A DNA stretch of 64,000 nucleotides from Prosthecobacter debontii (lineage in GTDB: Bacteria; Verrucomicrobiota; Verrucomicrobiia; Verrucomicrobiales; Verrucomicrobiaceae): the NCBI RefSeq assembly GCF_900167535.1, contig NZ_FUYE01000011.1:122820-186819 (forward strand), given 5' to 3'. The position numbers and the translations under genes are program-made. The notes under the pieces are model-generated. The model saw only the letters and a list, made by a program, of their open reading frames with translations. It was not told where the DNA came from and did no database searches. This document shows positions 16,233 to 26,034 of the stretch, one piece after another. Each line of letters opens with the position of its first letter. Within the stretch, counting starts at the first letter, position 1.

Positions 16233-17147
16233 ATGTCCCTACCCCAACCTCTTCGCGGGATCATTCCGCCCCTCGTGACTCCACTTTCCGGCCGTGATAC
16301 TTTGGATGTCGCCGGTCTTGAGCGTTTGATTGAGCATCTGCTCTCAGGGGGTGTGCATGGTCTTTTCATTTTGGGAACCACAGGCGAGGCCCCGAGTCTG
16401 AGCTACCGCCTGCGGAGGGAGCTGATCGAGCGCACCTGTCAGTTGGTGAAGGGACGGGTGCCAGTCTTGGTGGGCATTACCGACACCGCTTTTGTCGAAA
16501 GCGTGGATCTCGCTCGCTATTCTGCGGATCAAGGGGCGAGCGCGGTCGTCACGGCTCCTCCCTACTACTTTCCTGCCGCTCCTCCGGAGTTGATGGAATA
16601 CATTCAGGATCTGGTAGAGGAAATGCCCTTGCCGCTGTTCCTCTATAACATGCCCGGCCTAACGAAGGTTAGTTTTGAGATTGATCTGGTTCGGCGTGCG
16701 CTCGACATGCCTGGCATCTGTGGGGTGAAGGACAGTTCTTGTGACATGATTTACTTTCACCGTCTCATCGAGGTGGCGCATCAGAGACCGGAATGGAGCA
16801 TCCTGGTGGGACCGGAGGAGCTGACTGCAGAGGCCGTTCTGCTGGGTGGGCATGGTGGCATCAATGGCGGCGCGAATTTACATCCGTCACTCTATGTGAA
16901 GATGTATGAGGCCGCCGCCGCACAGGATCTTCAACGGACGCGTGAGCTGCATCGCCAAGTCATGAGCTTGGCGGGCAGCATCTACACCGTCGGCAGGCAC
17001 AAGAGTGCCATCATCAAAGGCATCAAGTGTGCCCTTTCACTGCTGGGGATCTGTGATGATCAAGTGGCCGAACCTTTCCATCGCTTCAATCCGCCCGAAC
17101 GGGAATTGATCCGTGAAAGACTCACCGCACTCGGTCTGATTCATTGA
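16233..17147 (+). CDS. Dihydrodipicolinate synthase/N-acetylneuraminate lyase family protein
   Basis: Protein of 304 aa from ATG 16233; the longer open frame to 16134 does not match the family. Class I aldolase features of the DapA/NanA family are seen: GTTGE (about 48-52), catalytic Tyr in LYNMPG (about 138) and the Schiff-base Lys in CGVKDSS (about 166). Family members include DapA, sialic-acid lyase and sugar-acid dehydratases. The following genes are sialidase-like and on the same strand (30 bp to the next), which favours a sugar-acid or sialic-acid lyase over lysine synthesis; this is inference. It is divergent from the DGR operon, with a 183-bp shared upstream region. Confidence 0.88.
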   Translation: MSLPQPLRGIIPPLVTPLSGRDTLDVAGLERLIEHLLSGGVHGLFILGTTGEAPSLSYRLRRELIERTCQLVKGRVPVLVGITDTAFVESVDLARYSADQGASAVVTAPPYYFPAAPPELMEYIQDLVEEMPLPLFLYNMPGLTKVSFEIDLVRRALDMPGICGVKDSSCDMIYFHRLIEVAHQRPEWSILVGPEELTAEAVLLGGHGGINGGANLHPSLYVKMYEAAAAQDLQRTRELHRQVMSLAGSIYTVGRHKSAIIKGIKCALSLLGICDDQVAEPFHRFNPPERELIRERLTALGLIH

Positions 17148-17177
17148 TTCGCCATTTCATTCGACCTACCTCCAACC

Positions 17178-18272
17178 ATGTCTCTCAAATCGCTCCTCCT
17201 TCCGTGTCTTCTGTGTCTTCCGTGGTTGTCCACAGCCGCTGACCCCGCTTTGCTCAAGTCTGAGTTCATTTACGATACGGGACCTTACCCACAGATCCAT
17301 GCAACGACGATTGTGGAAACCCCGACGGGCTTGGTGTCTGCGTGGTTTGGCGGTACGCATGAAAAGAACCCTGACGTGGGCATTTGGGTCTCACGCCTCG
17401 TGGATGGGAAGTGGACGCCGAGTGTGGAAGTGGCGAATGGCATTCAATACACCAAGGCCGATGGCACAGTGGTGCGTCATCCCACCTGGAATCCCGTCTT
17501 GTTTCAGCCCAAGGAAGGGCCTCTGATGCTGTTTTATAAGGCAGGTCCAAATCCAGAGGAATGGTGGGGCATGCTCACCACTTCGACCGATGGAGGCCAG
17601 ACCTGGGAACAGCCACGACGTTTGCCTGAAGGTATTCTCGGCCCCATCAAGAACAAACCCGTGCAATTGGCGGACGGCAGCATTCTGTGCCCCACCAGCA
17701 ACGAGACGCATGAGAAACCCAGCAAGTGGATGGTTCACTTTGAACGCACTCGCGATCTGGGTAAAACCTGGGAGTTGATGGGGCCTGTGAATGATGGGGT
17801 GCAGATCCAGGCCATCCAGCCCAGCATTCTCTTCCTCGGCGGTGAAAAGCTCCTGGCGATTGGTCGTTCTCGGCAGGATAAAATCTTCGAAGTGCAGTCC
17901 GACGATGGCGGTCAAACTTGGGGCGAGATGACTCTGGGATCTCTGCCTAACAATAACAGTGGCACAGATGCTGTGACGCTGAAGGACGGCACCCACCTCA
18001 TCATCTACAATCATATCGGCGGCACCCCCGGCAAGTGGGGGGGCAAGCGTACGCCTCTGAATATTTCCGCCTCGAAAGATGGTCACACCTGGCAGGCGGG
18101 GCTGGTGCTGGAGAGTGAGCCGGGCGAATACAGCTATCCTTCCATCATTCAAACCAGCGATGGTTTGGTCCATGCCACCTACACGTGGAAGCGCCAGAAG
18201 GTGAAGCATGTGGTGATTGATCCCACGAAGCTGACTCTCCGGGATCTCGTGGACGGCCAGTGGCCCCAGTGA
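17178..18272 (+). CDS. Secreted BNR-repeat sialidase-like protein
   Basis: Protein of 364 aa with a short signal peptide (SLLLPCLLCLPWLSTAA). Four Asp-box/BNR motifs are seen: STDGGQTWE, TRDLGKTWE, SDDGGQTWG and SKDGHTWQ, giving a six-bladed propeller of the GH33 sialidase superfamily. The family in these bacteria is annotated exo-alpha-sialidase, but the catalytic Arg triad and Tyr/Glu cannot be confirmed by eye, and related proteins act on other acidic sugars. It is probably exported to the periplasm or outside and lies in a run of similar genes after the lyase gene. Confidence 0.85.
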   Translation: MSLKSLLLPCLLCLPWLSTAADPALLKSEFIYDTGPYPQIHATTIVETPTGLVSAWFGGTHEKNPDVGIWVSRLVDGKWTPSVEVANGIQYTKADGTVVRHPTWNPVLFQPKEGPLMLFYKAGPNPEEWWGMLTTSTDGGQTWEQPRRLPEGILGPIKNKPVQLADGSILCPTSNETHEKPSKWMVHFERTRDLGKTWELMGPVNDGVQIQAIQPSILFLGGEKLLAIGRSRQDKIFEVQSDDGGQTWGEMTLGSLPNNNSGTDAVTLKDGTHLIIYNHIGGTPGKWGGKRTPLNISASKDGHTWQAGLVLESEPGEYSYPSIIQTSDGLVHATYTWKRQKVKHVVIDPTKLTLRDLVDGQWPQ

Positions 18273-18345
18273 TTGGTCGATTTCTCGACCCGCATTTTTC
18301 AGGTTTGAGGTCCTCCTCATCACCCAGATAGGCCCCCTTCAACTC

Positions 18346-19494
18346 ATGACGAAGTTCCTTCTCAGTGCCTCGTGGATGGCCCTTGCCTCAGTGGCTCTAG
18401 CCGACACGAAGCTCGAAATCTTGAAGCTAGACACGTCGGCGTCCGAGCTGCCTACGGTCAGCCCAGCCACACGTGAGAATGTGATCATCTACAAAGAACC
18501 AGGCCGTTATGGCGGCTGGCCTGCCAACCATGGCCTGTGGCAATGGGGGGACGAACTGGTCGTCGGTTTCACCTCCACGTGGTATAAATCAACGACAACA
18601 GACCATCGGATTGATCGCACCAAGCCTTCCTATGAGATCCAGGCGCGCAGTCTGGATGGAGGTAAGACGTGGAAGACCGAAGAGGATGTGCCTTTTGCAG
18701 ATCGTAAAAAAGAAGTGAAAGCAACCGCCCTGAAGGAGCCCCTGGACTTCACAGCTCCAGACTCGGCTCTCATGTTCTGCTTCGGCGGATTGCATAGGGG
18801 GCCGTCGTGGTTCTACACAAGCCTGGACCGCTGCAAGACTTGGCGTGGGCCTTATGCTTTTGAGGTGGAGGGGGTCGAGGGCATTTGCACTCGCACGGAT
18901 CTCATCGTTCTTGGACCCCGTGACTGTTTGATGTTTGGCAGCTGCGGTAAAAAGAACGATGGCAAGGAAGGCCATGTCTTCTGCGCACGCACCACCGATG
19001 GTGGTCTGACATGGACGTTCGTGTCTTACATTGGAGAAGAACCTCAGCCCGGCGGTTTTGCCATCATGCCGAGCACGGTGCGGACTCCAGCAGGAACGCT
19101 GCTGACGACCATCCGCATGGGCAAACCGAGCGCGAGTATTGAGCTTTGGCGCAGTGATGACCTCGGTCAAAACTGGACTCATGTGAGTGCGGTCACCGGG
19201 AACATCGGAGGCAATCCTCCCGCGACGGTATTGCTCCCCGATGGTCGCCTGTGCGTGACCTATGGTTACCGTCGGAAACCGACCGGTATGCGAGCACGCA
19301 TCAGTGCGGACGAAGGCAAAACCTGGTTGCCCGAAATCGTCATTCGTGACGATGGCTTCGATGGTGATCTGGGTTATCCACGCGCTCTGGTTCGACCCGA
19401 TGGCGAGATCTTCAATGTGTATTATTACAATGGCCCACGCGAAGAGGATCGCGCGATCGAAGGCACGTTCTGGACTCCTCCGCAGCCTCATTAA
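18346..19494 (+). CDS. Secreted BNR-repeat sialidase-like protein
   Basis: Protein of 382 aa with a signal peptide ending ALA-D at about residue 20. Asp-box motifs are SLDGGKTWK, SLDRCKTWR, TTDGGLTWT, SDDLGQNWT and SADEGKTWL. It belongs to the sialidase/neuraminidase propeller superfamily but is distinct from its neighbour (different spacing and an extra GGxPxTVLLPDGRL segment). The substrate is unknown. It sits 73 bp after the previous sialidase and 16 bp before the FGE-sialidase fusion, so the three are likely cotranscribed. Confidence 0.85.
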   Translation: MTKFLLSASWMALASVALADTKLEILKLDTSASELPTVSPATRENVIIYKEPGRYGGWPANHGLWQWGDELVVGFTSTWYKSTTTDHRIDRTKPSYEIQARSLDGGKTWKTEEDVPFADRKKEVKATALKEPLDFTAPDSALMFCFGGLHRGPSWFYTSLDRCKTWRGPYAFEVEGVEGICTRTDLIVLGPRDCLMFGSCGKKNDGKEGHVFCARTTDGGLTWTFVSYIGEEPQPGGFAIMPSTVRTPAGTLLTTIRMGKPSASIELWRSDDLGQNWTHVSAVTGNIGGNPPATVLLPDGRLCVTYGYRRKPTGMRARISADEGKTWLPEIVIRDDGFDGDLGYPRALVRPDGEIFNVYYYNGPREEDRAIEGTFWTPPQPH

Positions 19495-19510
19495 ATCACC
19501 CTTTAAAACC

Positions 19511-21574
19511 ATGCGAGTTTTGACTCTTCGTCTGTCCTGGATTGGGATGCTCTTCGGAGTGGTCTCATGGGCATGCTCTCTCTCCGCAGCTGATGATTTC
19601 GTCAATTCCCTGGGCATGCGCTTGGTGCCGATTCAGCCCGGCACATTTGTCATGGGCCAAGATGGGCCGCAGACGGATCATCAGATGCTGAAGCATCCCG
19701 AGAAGTTCGATGATGCCGACTCCGATGAAAAACCCGCGCATCAGGTCACTTTAACACAAAGCTTTCACATGAGTGTGACGGAGGTCACAGTGGCTCAGTA
19801 TCGTCAGTTCAAGCCTGAGCATCTGAAAGGGAAGGGCTATGACGAGGATGCCGTGACGCAGGTGAGTTGGCAGGACGCGATGGCCTTCTGTGAATGGTTA
19901 TCGGAAAAAGAAAAACGCCCCTACCGTCTGCCGACGGAAGCTGAGTGGGAGTATGCTTGCAGGGCTGGCACGAAGACCCTGTTTCATACGGGAGATACCT
20001 TACCCGCCAGCTTCCAGAAATGGGGATCGGACATCGGGTTTCGGGATCGATATTTCCCAGGGAAAACACTGCCAGCGGAATATCGCACTGAGGTGCCGAA
20101 CCAAGAAATGCTGAAGGTCGGGCTCACGGCAGCGAATCTATGGGGCTTGCAAGACATGCATGGCAACGTGGCCGAGTGGTGCGCGGATTGGTTTGGGCCT
20201 TATGCTGCTGCGGCTCAAACCAACCCGTTAGGAGCTCAAGACGGGGACTTCAAAGTGTTCCGTGGCGGCCATCACTCCATCTTCACACGTGTCATCCGTT
20301 CCGCCAATCGCGGAGCTTGGTTGCCAGAGGCTCGGAGTGATCGCATCGGTTTCCGAGTCGTCGCGGGTGCGTTGCCCAAAGGGGCCTACGCCACTCCGGC
20401 AGAGGTGCCTTTGTATGCTCGGGATGTGTCTCAGAGCCTCGCTAAGATCGCTGCTGTTTCGGAAACCGAGCCTTTCTTCGAAGGCCCCAAACCCTATGTC
20501 AAAATCCCGGAGCCGTCTTATGGACCGGTGTTCTTCCGGCACAATCACAGCCCCTCCATCACGGAATGCCCAAATGGAGATCTGCTGGCCGTGTGGTATT
20601 CCTGCGCCAATGAGGATGGCGCGGAGTTAAGCAATGTCGCCAGTCGCTTGCGCCGTGGTCAAACCGAGTGGGAGCCTGCTTCCGTATTTTGGGATGGCGT
20701 GGATATCAATGATCACGGTCCCAAGGTCTGGTGGGATGGCGAACAAACGATGTATCATTTCGCACGCGGTTTGAGAGAGAACATTGTCCGCACTTCGACA
20801 GACAATGGGGCCACGTGGTCCAAGGCGCTTTCCATTCAGCCACCCGGGGAATTTGGCAATCAGGTGATCCGACTGACCGATGGCACGCTGGTGATCTCTC
20901 ATGACGTGCGTCAGGTCAGCTTGGTTTACAGCCAAGATGGTGGCAAGAGCTGGAGCTTCAATGATGTGGCCAAACGCGAGAGTGATTTTCGACCTGGAGG
21001 CCAAGGCTTTCGTTATCCCGGCATTCATGCGCCCATCGTGCAGCTCAAAGATGGCCGGATCATGGCGGTGAGCCGGAATGACCCCGAAGAAGATCAGGCG
21101 AAGTTTGGCTTCAAGACACCGGTCAGCTTCACGGCGGATCTGGGGAAAACCTGGATGTATGATGTGACACCTTTTCCCGCCATCAGCAGTGTGCAGCGTG
21201 CGGCAATGATCCGCCTTCAGGACGGAGCAATTCTGTTGTGCAGCTTCACGGATCAATGGCGCGACTGGAAGAACCGTAAAGGCATGTCTTTCAAGCAGGC
21301 AGGTGGTGGCGAGTTCACGGGATTTGGCCTCTTTGCCGCGTTGTCGTATGATGAAGGCAAGACTTGGGCGGTTCAGCGTCTGATCACACCTGGAGGGGCA
21401 GCGCGGCAGGTGAACGCGATTGATCGCGTGCAGTTCACTTTGAGCGACACGATGGCCGAACCTTGCGGCTACCTCGCAATGACTCAGAGCCGTGACGGCA
21501 AGATCCAACTCATCACCAGCAAGAATCATTACGCGTTCAATTTGGCTTGGCTGAAATCCCTGCCTAACCGATGA
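19511..21574 (+). CDS. FGE-sulfatase domain fused to sialidase domain, secreted
   Basis: Protein of 687 aa from ATG 19511, which opens a signal peptide (LRLSWIGMLFGVVSWACSLSA); the ORF extends upstream into the previous gene. Residues ~30-290 are an FGE/SUMF1-like domain (GMRLVPIQPGTFVMGQDG, VTEVTVAQYRQF, RLPTEAEWEYACRAGT, NLWGLQDMHGNVAEWC, VFRGGHHS, DRIGFRVV). The conserved cysteine after RGG in true FGEs is missing. The rest is a sialidase propeller with STDNGATWS, SQDGGKSWS and SYDEGKTWA boxes. The first part probably binds a ligand or scaffolds. It is not a DGR target: no AAC-rich tail matching the template is present. Confidence 0.88.
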   Translation: MRVLTLRLSWIGMLFGVVSWACSLSAADDFVNSLGMRLVPIQPGTFVMGQDGPQTDHQMLKHPEKFDDADSDEKPAHQVTLTQSFHMSVTEVTVAQYRQFKPEHLKGKGYDEDAVTQVSWQDAMAFCEWLSEKEKRPYRLPTEAEWEYACRAGTKTLFHTGDTLPASFQKWGSDIGFRDRYFPGKTLPAEYRTEVPNQEMLKVGLTAANLWGLQDMHGNVAEWCADWFGPYAAAAQTNPLGAQDGDFKVFRGGHHSIFTRVIRSANRGAWLPEARSDRIGFRVVAGALPKGAYATPAEVPLYARDVSQSLAKIAAVSETEPFFEGPKPYVKIPEPSYGPVFFRHNHSPSITECPNGDLLAVWYSCANEDGAELSNVASRLRRGQTEWEPASVFWDGVDINDHGPKVWWDGEQTMYHFARGLRENIVRTSTDNGATWSKALSIQPPGEFGNQVIRLTDGTLVISHDVRQVSLVYSQDGGKSWSFNDVAKRESDFRPGGQGFRYPGIHAPIVQLKDGRIMAVSRNDPEEDQAKFGFKTPVSFTADLGKTWMYDVTPFPAISSVQRAAMIRLQDGAILLCSFTDQWRDWKNRKGMSFKQAGGGEFTGFGLFAALSYDEGKTWAVQRLITPGGAARQVNAIDRVQFTLSDTMAEPCGYLAMTQSRDGKIQLITSKNHYAFNLAWLKSLPNR

Positions 21575-21583
21575 TCATCTTTT

Positions 21584-22033
21584 ATGAGCAAAAAATACTT
21601 TCTGGGGTTCGCGATTTGTCTGGGCTTGATCCTCTCCGCTCAAGCGGATGAAACCAAGCGTGCTTCGGTCGCCGCCGCAGATGATGCGCGGGTCACGGCC
21701 ATGAAGAAAGTCAGTGTGGATCAGCTTCAGGCCGTATTTTCAGATGAGCTGCGTTATGCCCACTCGAATGGCGTCGTGGATACCAAGGCTTCTTTGATCG
21801 AAGTCCTGACCTCAGGAACCACCAAGTATGTGGAGTATGATTATGTGGAACGTTCCTTCACGTTCCCTGCACCCGATATCGCGCTCATGGCAGGGCAGGC
21901 ACGCATTCAAGCAGAGACGGCGAAGGGCAAGATGGACAGCATCCTCAGCTTCCTGGCGGTGTGGAGGCTGGAGCAGGGACAATGGCGATTCCTGGCTTGG
22001 CAATCCTGCAAGCTACCACCGGCGAATCCTTGA
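21584..22033 (+). CDS. Secreted NTF2-like (DUF4440-type) protein
   Basis: Protein of 149 aa with a signal peptide (FLGFAICLGLILSAQA). The mature part has the NTF2-like cone pattern of DUF4440 proteins: helix (AVAADDARVTAMKKVSVDQL), then LRYAHSNGVVDTKASLIEVL, then beta strands ending WRLEQGQWRFLAWQSC. Such proteins are small binding domains of unknown ligand. It is 9 bp after the FGE-sialidase fusion and closes this run of plus-strand genes. Confidence 0.75.
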   Translation: MSKKYFLGFAICLGLILSAQADETKRASVAAADDARVTAMKKVSVDQLQAVFSDELRYAHSNGVVDTKASLIEVLTSGTTKYVEYDYVERSFTFPAPDIALMAGQARIQAETAKGKMDSILSFLAVWRLEQGQWRFLAWQSCKLPPANP

Positions 22034-22041
22034 AGAAGGGC

Positions 22042-22974
22042 TCAAGCAGATTCAGGCAGGAAGGTGGGGAAGCAGATGCCTATTGTCTCAGTTCCTGGAG
22101 CTGTGCTTTGAGCCACGTGCAGTTCCACATTGCGGGCACCCCAGCTATACAGCCTCTTCACCAGGGCTGCTTCACGGCAAGGCACGAGAAACACCGGGCT
22201 GCGACCCCGCATGGTATCCAGTCCCTGCCATAGAAGGGCCAAGGCTGCTGTAGCATCCACCGCAAAGCCGGGGCCGAGCATGCCAAAGCTCAGTCCAATG
22301 ACCAAGCAGCCTTGTCGCTCTCCCTCGGCGTTTTCCGCCACGAGCACCTGCCACGCGCCGGATTCGTCGGCCAGGAAGTAACGGTAGTCTTTCTCTCGAC
22401 GAATGTGCTGAAGCTTGTGCTCCAGATCAGCAAGAGCGGCGGCTTCATCCGTGTGAGCCAGTCTGACCCGCTCGATGCCGGGAGGAGGTGTTGCCTTCAA
22501 ACCATCCTCAGGGACCTTCATCATCAGATCCTGAAAGATGAGACCTGGAACGAAACCCAAACGTGTGTAAAGCGAGAAGGAATCGATATTCAACAGGCTG
22601 GATACCAAACGGGCGGGTTTACCTGCCGCACGAGCTTTTTCCAACGCCGCCTCCATCATTCGCCGCGCGATACCCCGACCACTGGCTTCAGGAGCCGTGG
22701 CTACGATGCCGATGGAGAGATGTGTCTCGCGCTCATGGGTGAAACAAACGCCTAACAGGGTCTTTGTGACGTGATCCCAAGCCGCAATCGCTTCTCCAGG
22801 ATCCAGATCCTCATAGACTCGTGGAAACTGGAGAAAAGGCTCGTGGCTCTCCCCAAAGCGTGCACCCTGGCCGAGACGACTCTGATACCACTGAACGAGG
22901 GCCTGATGGATCAAACGTGCCACCGCTTCCTCGTGATTGAGCGTTAGCGAGACGAAAGTGATGGAATCGGACAT
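22042..22974 (-). CDS. GNAT-family N-acetyltransferase (double domain)
   Basis: Protein of 310 aa. The N-terminal half has a GNAT motif A with an acetyl-CoA pyrophosphate loop (ASGRGIARRMM, about 97-107) and a motif B-like LYTRLGFVPG. The C-terminal half (from about residue 165) looks like a second, degenerate GNAT domain. The acceptor substrate is unknown. It is convergent with the NTF2-like gene, with only 8 bases between stops. Confidence 0.85.
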   Translation of the reverse strand: MSDSITFVSLTLNHEEAVARLIHQALVQWYQSRLGQGARFGESHEPFLQFPRVYEDLDPGEAIAAWDHVTKTLLGVCFTHERETHLSIGIVATAPEASGRGIARRMMEAALEKARAAGKPARLVSSLLNIDSFSLYTRLGFVPGLIFQDLMMKVPEDGLKATPPPGIERVRLAHTDEAAALADLEHKLQHIRREKDYRYFLADESGAWQVLVAENAEGERQGCLVIGLSFGMLGPGFAVDATAALALLWQGLDTMRGRSPVFLVPCREAALVKRLYSWGARNVELHVAQSTAPGTETIGICFPTFLPESA

Positions 22975-23004
22975 GGCAGGCTAGGCAAGGTTACAAAGAA
23001 TGGA

Positions 23005-24414
23005 TCAGACGATGTCCCATCCAGGTCGTGCGGCTTCACGAATGAAGGCATCAGCCTCCGCATTGCCTTCCACCTTCATGTTTTTGGCATCCCACTTCAG
23101 GGGTTTACCCAGGCGCTGAGACAACACGCCAAGCAAGACCGTCTCCGTGAGCTGTGCTCCGTAATCAAACGGGCAGGAAGCGGGAGCACCCCCTTTGCAC
23201 GCATCGATCCAGTCGCGATGATGCCCGTTGGAACGCTTCAGGCGCGGCTCGGGTTTGACGAACTCTTTACGGCGTGTGTCGGGGAAGAGACGGGGTGGAC
23301 CACCGCTGCCATCGGTCTGAATCACGCCTTTATCTCCGACATAGAGGGCACCTCGACGAGGCAAGGTGTAAGCTCCCAGAGCCTCGTGATGCGCAGGGCG
23401 TCCACCACCCGTATACCAGTTCAGGACAATCGGGCCCCGTTTCTCATTGGCCGGGAAGTGGAAGTGAATCATCGAACCGTAAGGAGCGATATGCTCATTG
23501 CTGAAGCCGATGCTGTAAGCCTCCACCAAGTTAGGCGACCAAAGCTCCAGAGCACGCACAGCACTGTTCATATCATGAGTGCCGAAGTCGCCTAGCCCCG
23601 AACTGCCAAAGGCCCAGAAATCACGCCAAGAAAAGGGATGATAGGCTGGGTGGTAATCGCGCCCCGAACGTGGTCCAAGCCAGAGATCCCAGTTGAGACC
23701 CGCAGGTAAGGCAGGTTTGTCCTCTGGGTAGCCTTTCAATTCGATGTTATAGCGGGTAGCCGGCACCCAGACATGCACTTCCTTGACGGTGCCAATCGCT
23801 CCGCCTTGGATGTATTCGATGGTCTCGCGCGTGCCCACGGAGGAATGGCCTTGGCTGCCCATTTGAGTGGCGACTCCAGTTTCTGCCGCAACCTTGGCCA
23901 CCTGCCGAGCTTCCCAAATATTATGCGTGAGGGGCTTTTCACAATACACGTGTTTACCGGCACGCATGGCGTGCACGGAGATGTAGGCATGGGTATGGTC
24001 CGGGGTCGCACAGAGCACGGCATCGATGGACTTCTCTTTCTCCAGCATCACCCGGAAGTCTTCATAAGGCGCGCAGCTGAAGTTGGGAGATTTTTCAGCG
24101 TAGTGCTTCTCGATCATCGCCTTCGTCGGTATGCGACCGGCCATGTCTTTGTAATAGGCGTGCGAGAGCTTAGGATCGTAACCTTCAGCCGGATCCGCCA
24201 CGGCGATGACCTGGACATCATCGAGCTGAAAGAGGTTCTTCAAATTGGAATGCCCCTGACCCCCCGCACCAATGAGGGCCACATTCACTTTTTCACTCGG
24301 AGGCACAAAGCCTGGGCCGCCGAGAACGTGTCGCGGCACAATGTTAAAGCTGGCAACGGTGCCCGCAGCCGTTTTCAAAAAATGGCGACGATTGGATGAG
24401 TTGGGGGATGTCAT
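23005..24414 (-). CDS. Tat-exported Gfo/Idh/MocA-family oxidoreductase
   Basis: Protein of 469 aa from ATG 24414. A twin-arginine-type signal (SNRRHFLKTAAGTVASF) precedes an NAD(P)-binding loop (VALIGAGGQG) and a Gfo/Idh/MocA C-terminal domain. EKPLTHN carries the conserved Lys of the EKP motif, and a GHHRDWIDACKGG segment is near the end. Enzymes of this group oxidise or reduce sugars and inositols, and Tat-linked members are numerous in Verrucomicrobiota and Planctomycetota. In this sialidase/sulfatase setting it may process a released sugar. Confidence 0.9.
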   Translation of the reverse strand: MTSPNSSNRRHFLKTAAGTVASFNIVPRHVLGGPGFVPPSEKVNVALIGAGGQGHSNLKNLFQLDDVQVIAVADPAEGYDPKLSHAYYKDMAGRIPTKAMIEKHYAEKSPNFSCAPYEDFRVMLEKEKSIDAVLCATPDHTHAYISVHAMRAGKHVYCEKPLTHNIWEARQVAKVAAETGVATQMGSQGHSSVGTRETIEYIQGGAIGTVKEVHVWVPATRYNIELKGYPEDKPALPAGLNWDLWLGPRSGRDYHPAYHPFSWRDFWAFGSSGLGDFGTHDMNSAVRALELWSPNLVEAYSIGFSNEHIAPYGSMIHFHFPANEKRGPIVLNWYTGGGRPAHHEALGAYTLPRRGALYVGDKGVIQTDGSGGPPRLFPDTRRKEFVKPEPRLKRSNGHHRDWIDACKGGAPASCPFDYGAQLTETVLLGVLSQRLGKPLKWDAKNMKVEGNAEADAFIREAARPGWDIV

Positions 24415-24723
24415 TGCGGAGTATTCCAGAAAGTTTGTTGAGTGGTTCAGGGCCTCACACATTGGTTGTGTTTTGTCATGAGATAAGCCCGTTTAGAACC
24501 CCAAAACGCATGCTCTGTTTACGCCGAAGGGGGGCTTATTCTCACGGAAAACTGCGCCCCCAAACGCGACTGAAACTTTTAAAGCGGTCTCTGATATGCA
24601 GGTGATCTTCGGCCTCCTCTCCTCTCCTCGACTAAGTCAAGAATCCGCAAGTTTAGGTCCTGAATTGGCAGTGGGCGATGATTGACTTGTCGAGCGGCTC
24701 ATTGTGCCATGCTTTGTTTCTCA
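24415..24723. other. Divergent intergenic region
   Basis: 309 bp between the divergent Gfo/Idh/MocA and sialidase genes, presumably holding promoters for both. I see a TTGACT (24682-24687) but no matching -10 at a normal distance, and no strong inverted repeat or small gene. Confidence 0.4.
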
Positions 24724-26031
24724 ATGTCTCGTTTACTGACTCTCTCCTTATCGCTATTCTCCGCTTGCGCTCTCCAGGCCCAGGTGAAGCCTTTAGCGCA
24801 AGACTATGTGACCGTTTGGGAGTCGCCCGACCCGAAGCAAATCTTTGGTTATACCCCAGGAATCTGTCGGCTTGATTCGGGGCGGCTGGTGGCGACGCAT
24901 GATGTCTCATCCGCAAGAAAACCCATCAAACCGGATAACAAACCCTTCCATGAAGCTCGGGTTCTGACGAGTGATGATGGAGGCAAGACCTGGACGCATC
25001 GGACAAGCTTCGACATGACTTTTTCCCGGCCTTTCGTCGCGGGTAAAAGTCTCTATGTCATCGGTAAGAGCAAACAAGTCGGGATCATTCGTTCGGATGA
25101 TGACGGTGTGACATGGAGTGAGCGAGTTTTCCTGAATGATAAGGGCATCTGGCATCAGTCTGCCTGCAATGTTTTGTATGCGAAGGGCAACGTCTATCTG
25201 GTGATGGAAAAGCACGCGCCTTTGCGTGGGATCAAAGGTTGGCAAATCGGCGATCTGGCTCCGGTGCTCATGCGGGCCAAAGCCGATTCAGATCTGACCC
25301 AGCGCAAAAACTGGACCTTGGCCAGTGAGCTTGTGTTTGAAGATGTTTGGGATGCCAACAAGAGCCATTACTTTGGAGTCCCCTTTTATCCCGTGGATCG
25401 CGATGAGGTGACGTATCTTGTGCCACCGAAAGGACGCAGCATCTCACCGCTCGGCTGGCTGGAAACCAATGTCGTCCAGTTTAATGATCCCAATCACATT
25501 TGGTATGACCCTGCGGGTAAAACCTTCCATCTGTGGATGCGTGCTCATACAGGTTTAACGAATTATGCTGCGATTGCTCAGGTGAAAGAGAACGATGATG
25601 GCAGCATGACCACCTCCCTGGTCAAAGCTCCTTCGGGACAAACGATGCTGTATGCGCCATGCCCAGGGGGGCAGATGAGATTTCATGTGCTTTATGATGA
25701 GAAAACAAAGCTTTACTGGCTGCTCAGTTCTCAGGCCACCGACTCCATGATCCGCCCCGACAAGATGCCGCCGGATCGATGGGGAACACCTGATAATGAG
25801 AGACATCGTCTCACGCTCCACTTTTCCAAGAACATGATGGATTGGTGCTTTGCTGGGCTGGTCTGCACGGGAGCGACTCCCAAGGAATCGCGACACTACG
25901 CCAGCATGTGCGTAGATGGGGAGGATCTGTGCATCCTCAGCCGCAGCGGCGACTCACGCGCTCACTCAGCGCATAATGGTAACCTGATTACCTTTCACCG
26001 GGTGAAGAAGTTTCGGGAGCTTGTGTACTGA
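24724..26031 (+). CDS. Secreted sialidase-like protein
   Basis: Protein of 435 aa from ATG 24724, which gives a clean signal peptide (SRLLTLSLSLFSACALQAQ); in-frame ATGs at 24682 and 24709 are less likely. Asp boxes TSDDGGKTWT and SDDDGVTWS mark a sialidase-type propeller. Later segments (HWDA-free but with KSHYFGVPFYPVDR and FNDPNHIWYDPAG) set it apart from the neighbours. It is probably an exported glycan-binding or hydrolase protein of unknown substrate. The FG-GAP gene begins 3 bp after its stop. Confidence 0.82.
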   Translation: MSRLLTLSLSLFSACALQAQVKPLAQDYVTVWESPDPKQIFGYTPGICRLDSGRLVATHDVSSARKPIKPDNKPFHEARVLTSDDGGKTWTHRTSFDMTFSRPFVAGKSLYVIGKSKQVGIIRSDDDGVTWSERVFLNDKGIWHQSACNVLYAKGNVYLVMEKHAPLRGIKGWQIGDLAPVLMRAKADSDLTQRKNWTLASELVFEDVWDANKSHYFGVPFYPVDRDEVTYLVPPKGRSISPLGWLETNVVQFNDPNHIWYDPAGKTFHLWMRAHTGLTNYAAIAQVKENDDGSMTTSLVKAPSGQTMLYAPCPGGQMRFHVLYDEKTKLYWLLSSQATDSMIRPDKMPPDRWGTPDNERHRLTLHFSKNMMDWCFAGLVCTGATPKESRHYASMCVDGEDLCILSRSGDSRAHSAHNGNLITFHRVKKFRELVY

Positions 26032-26034
26032 TTT

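Noticed and set aside
20220..20400. FGE domain of the sialidase fusion as a second DGR variable repeat
   Set aside because: It has a VFRGG-type motif but the DNA does not match the template repeat and there is no AAC-derived tail.
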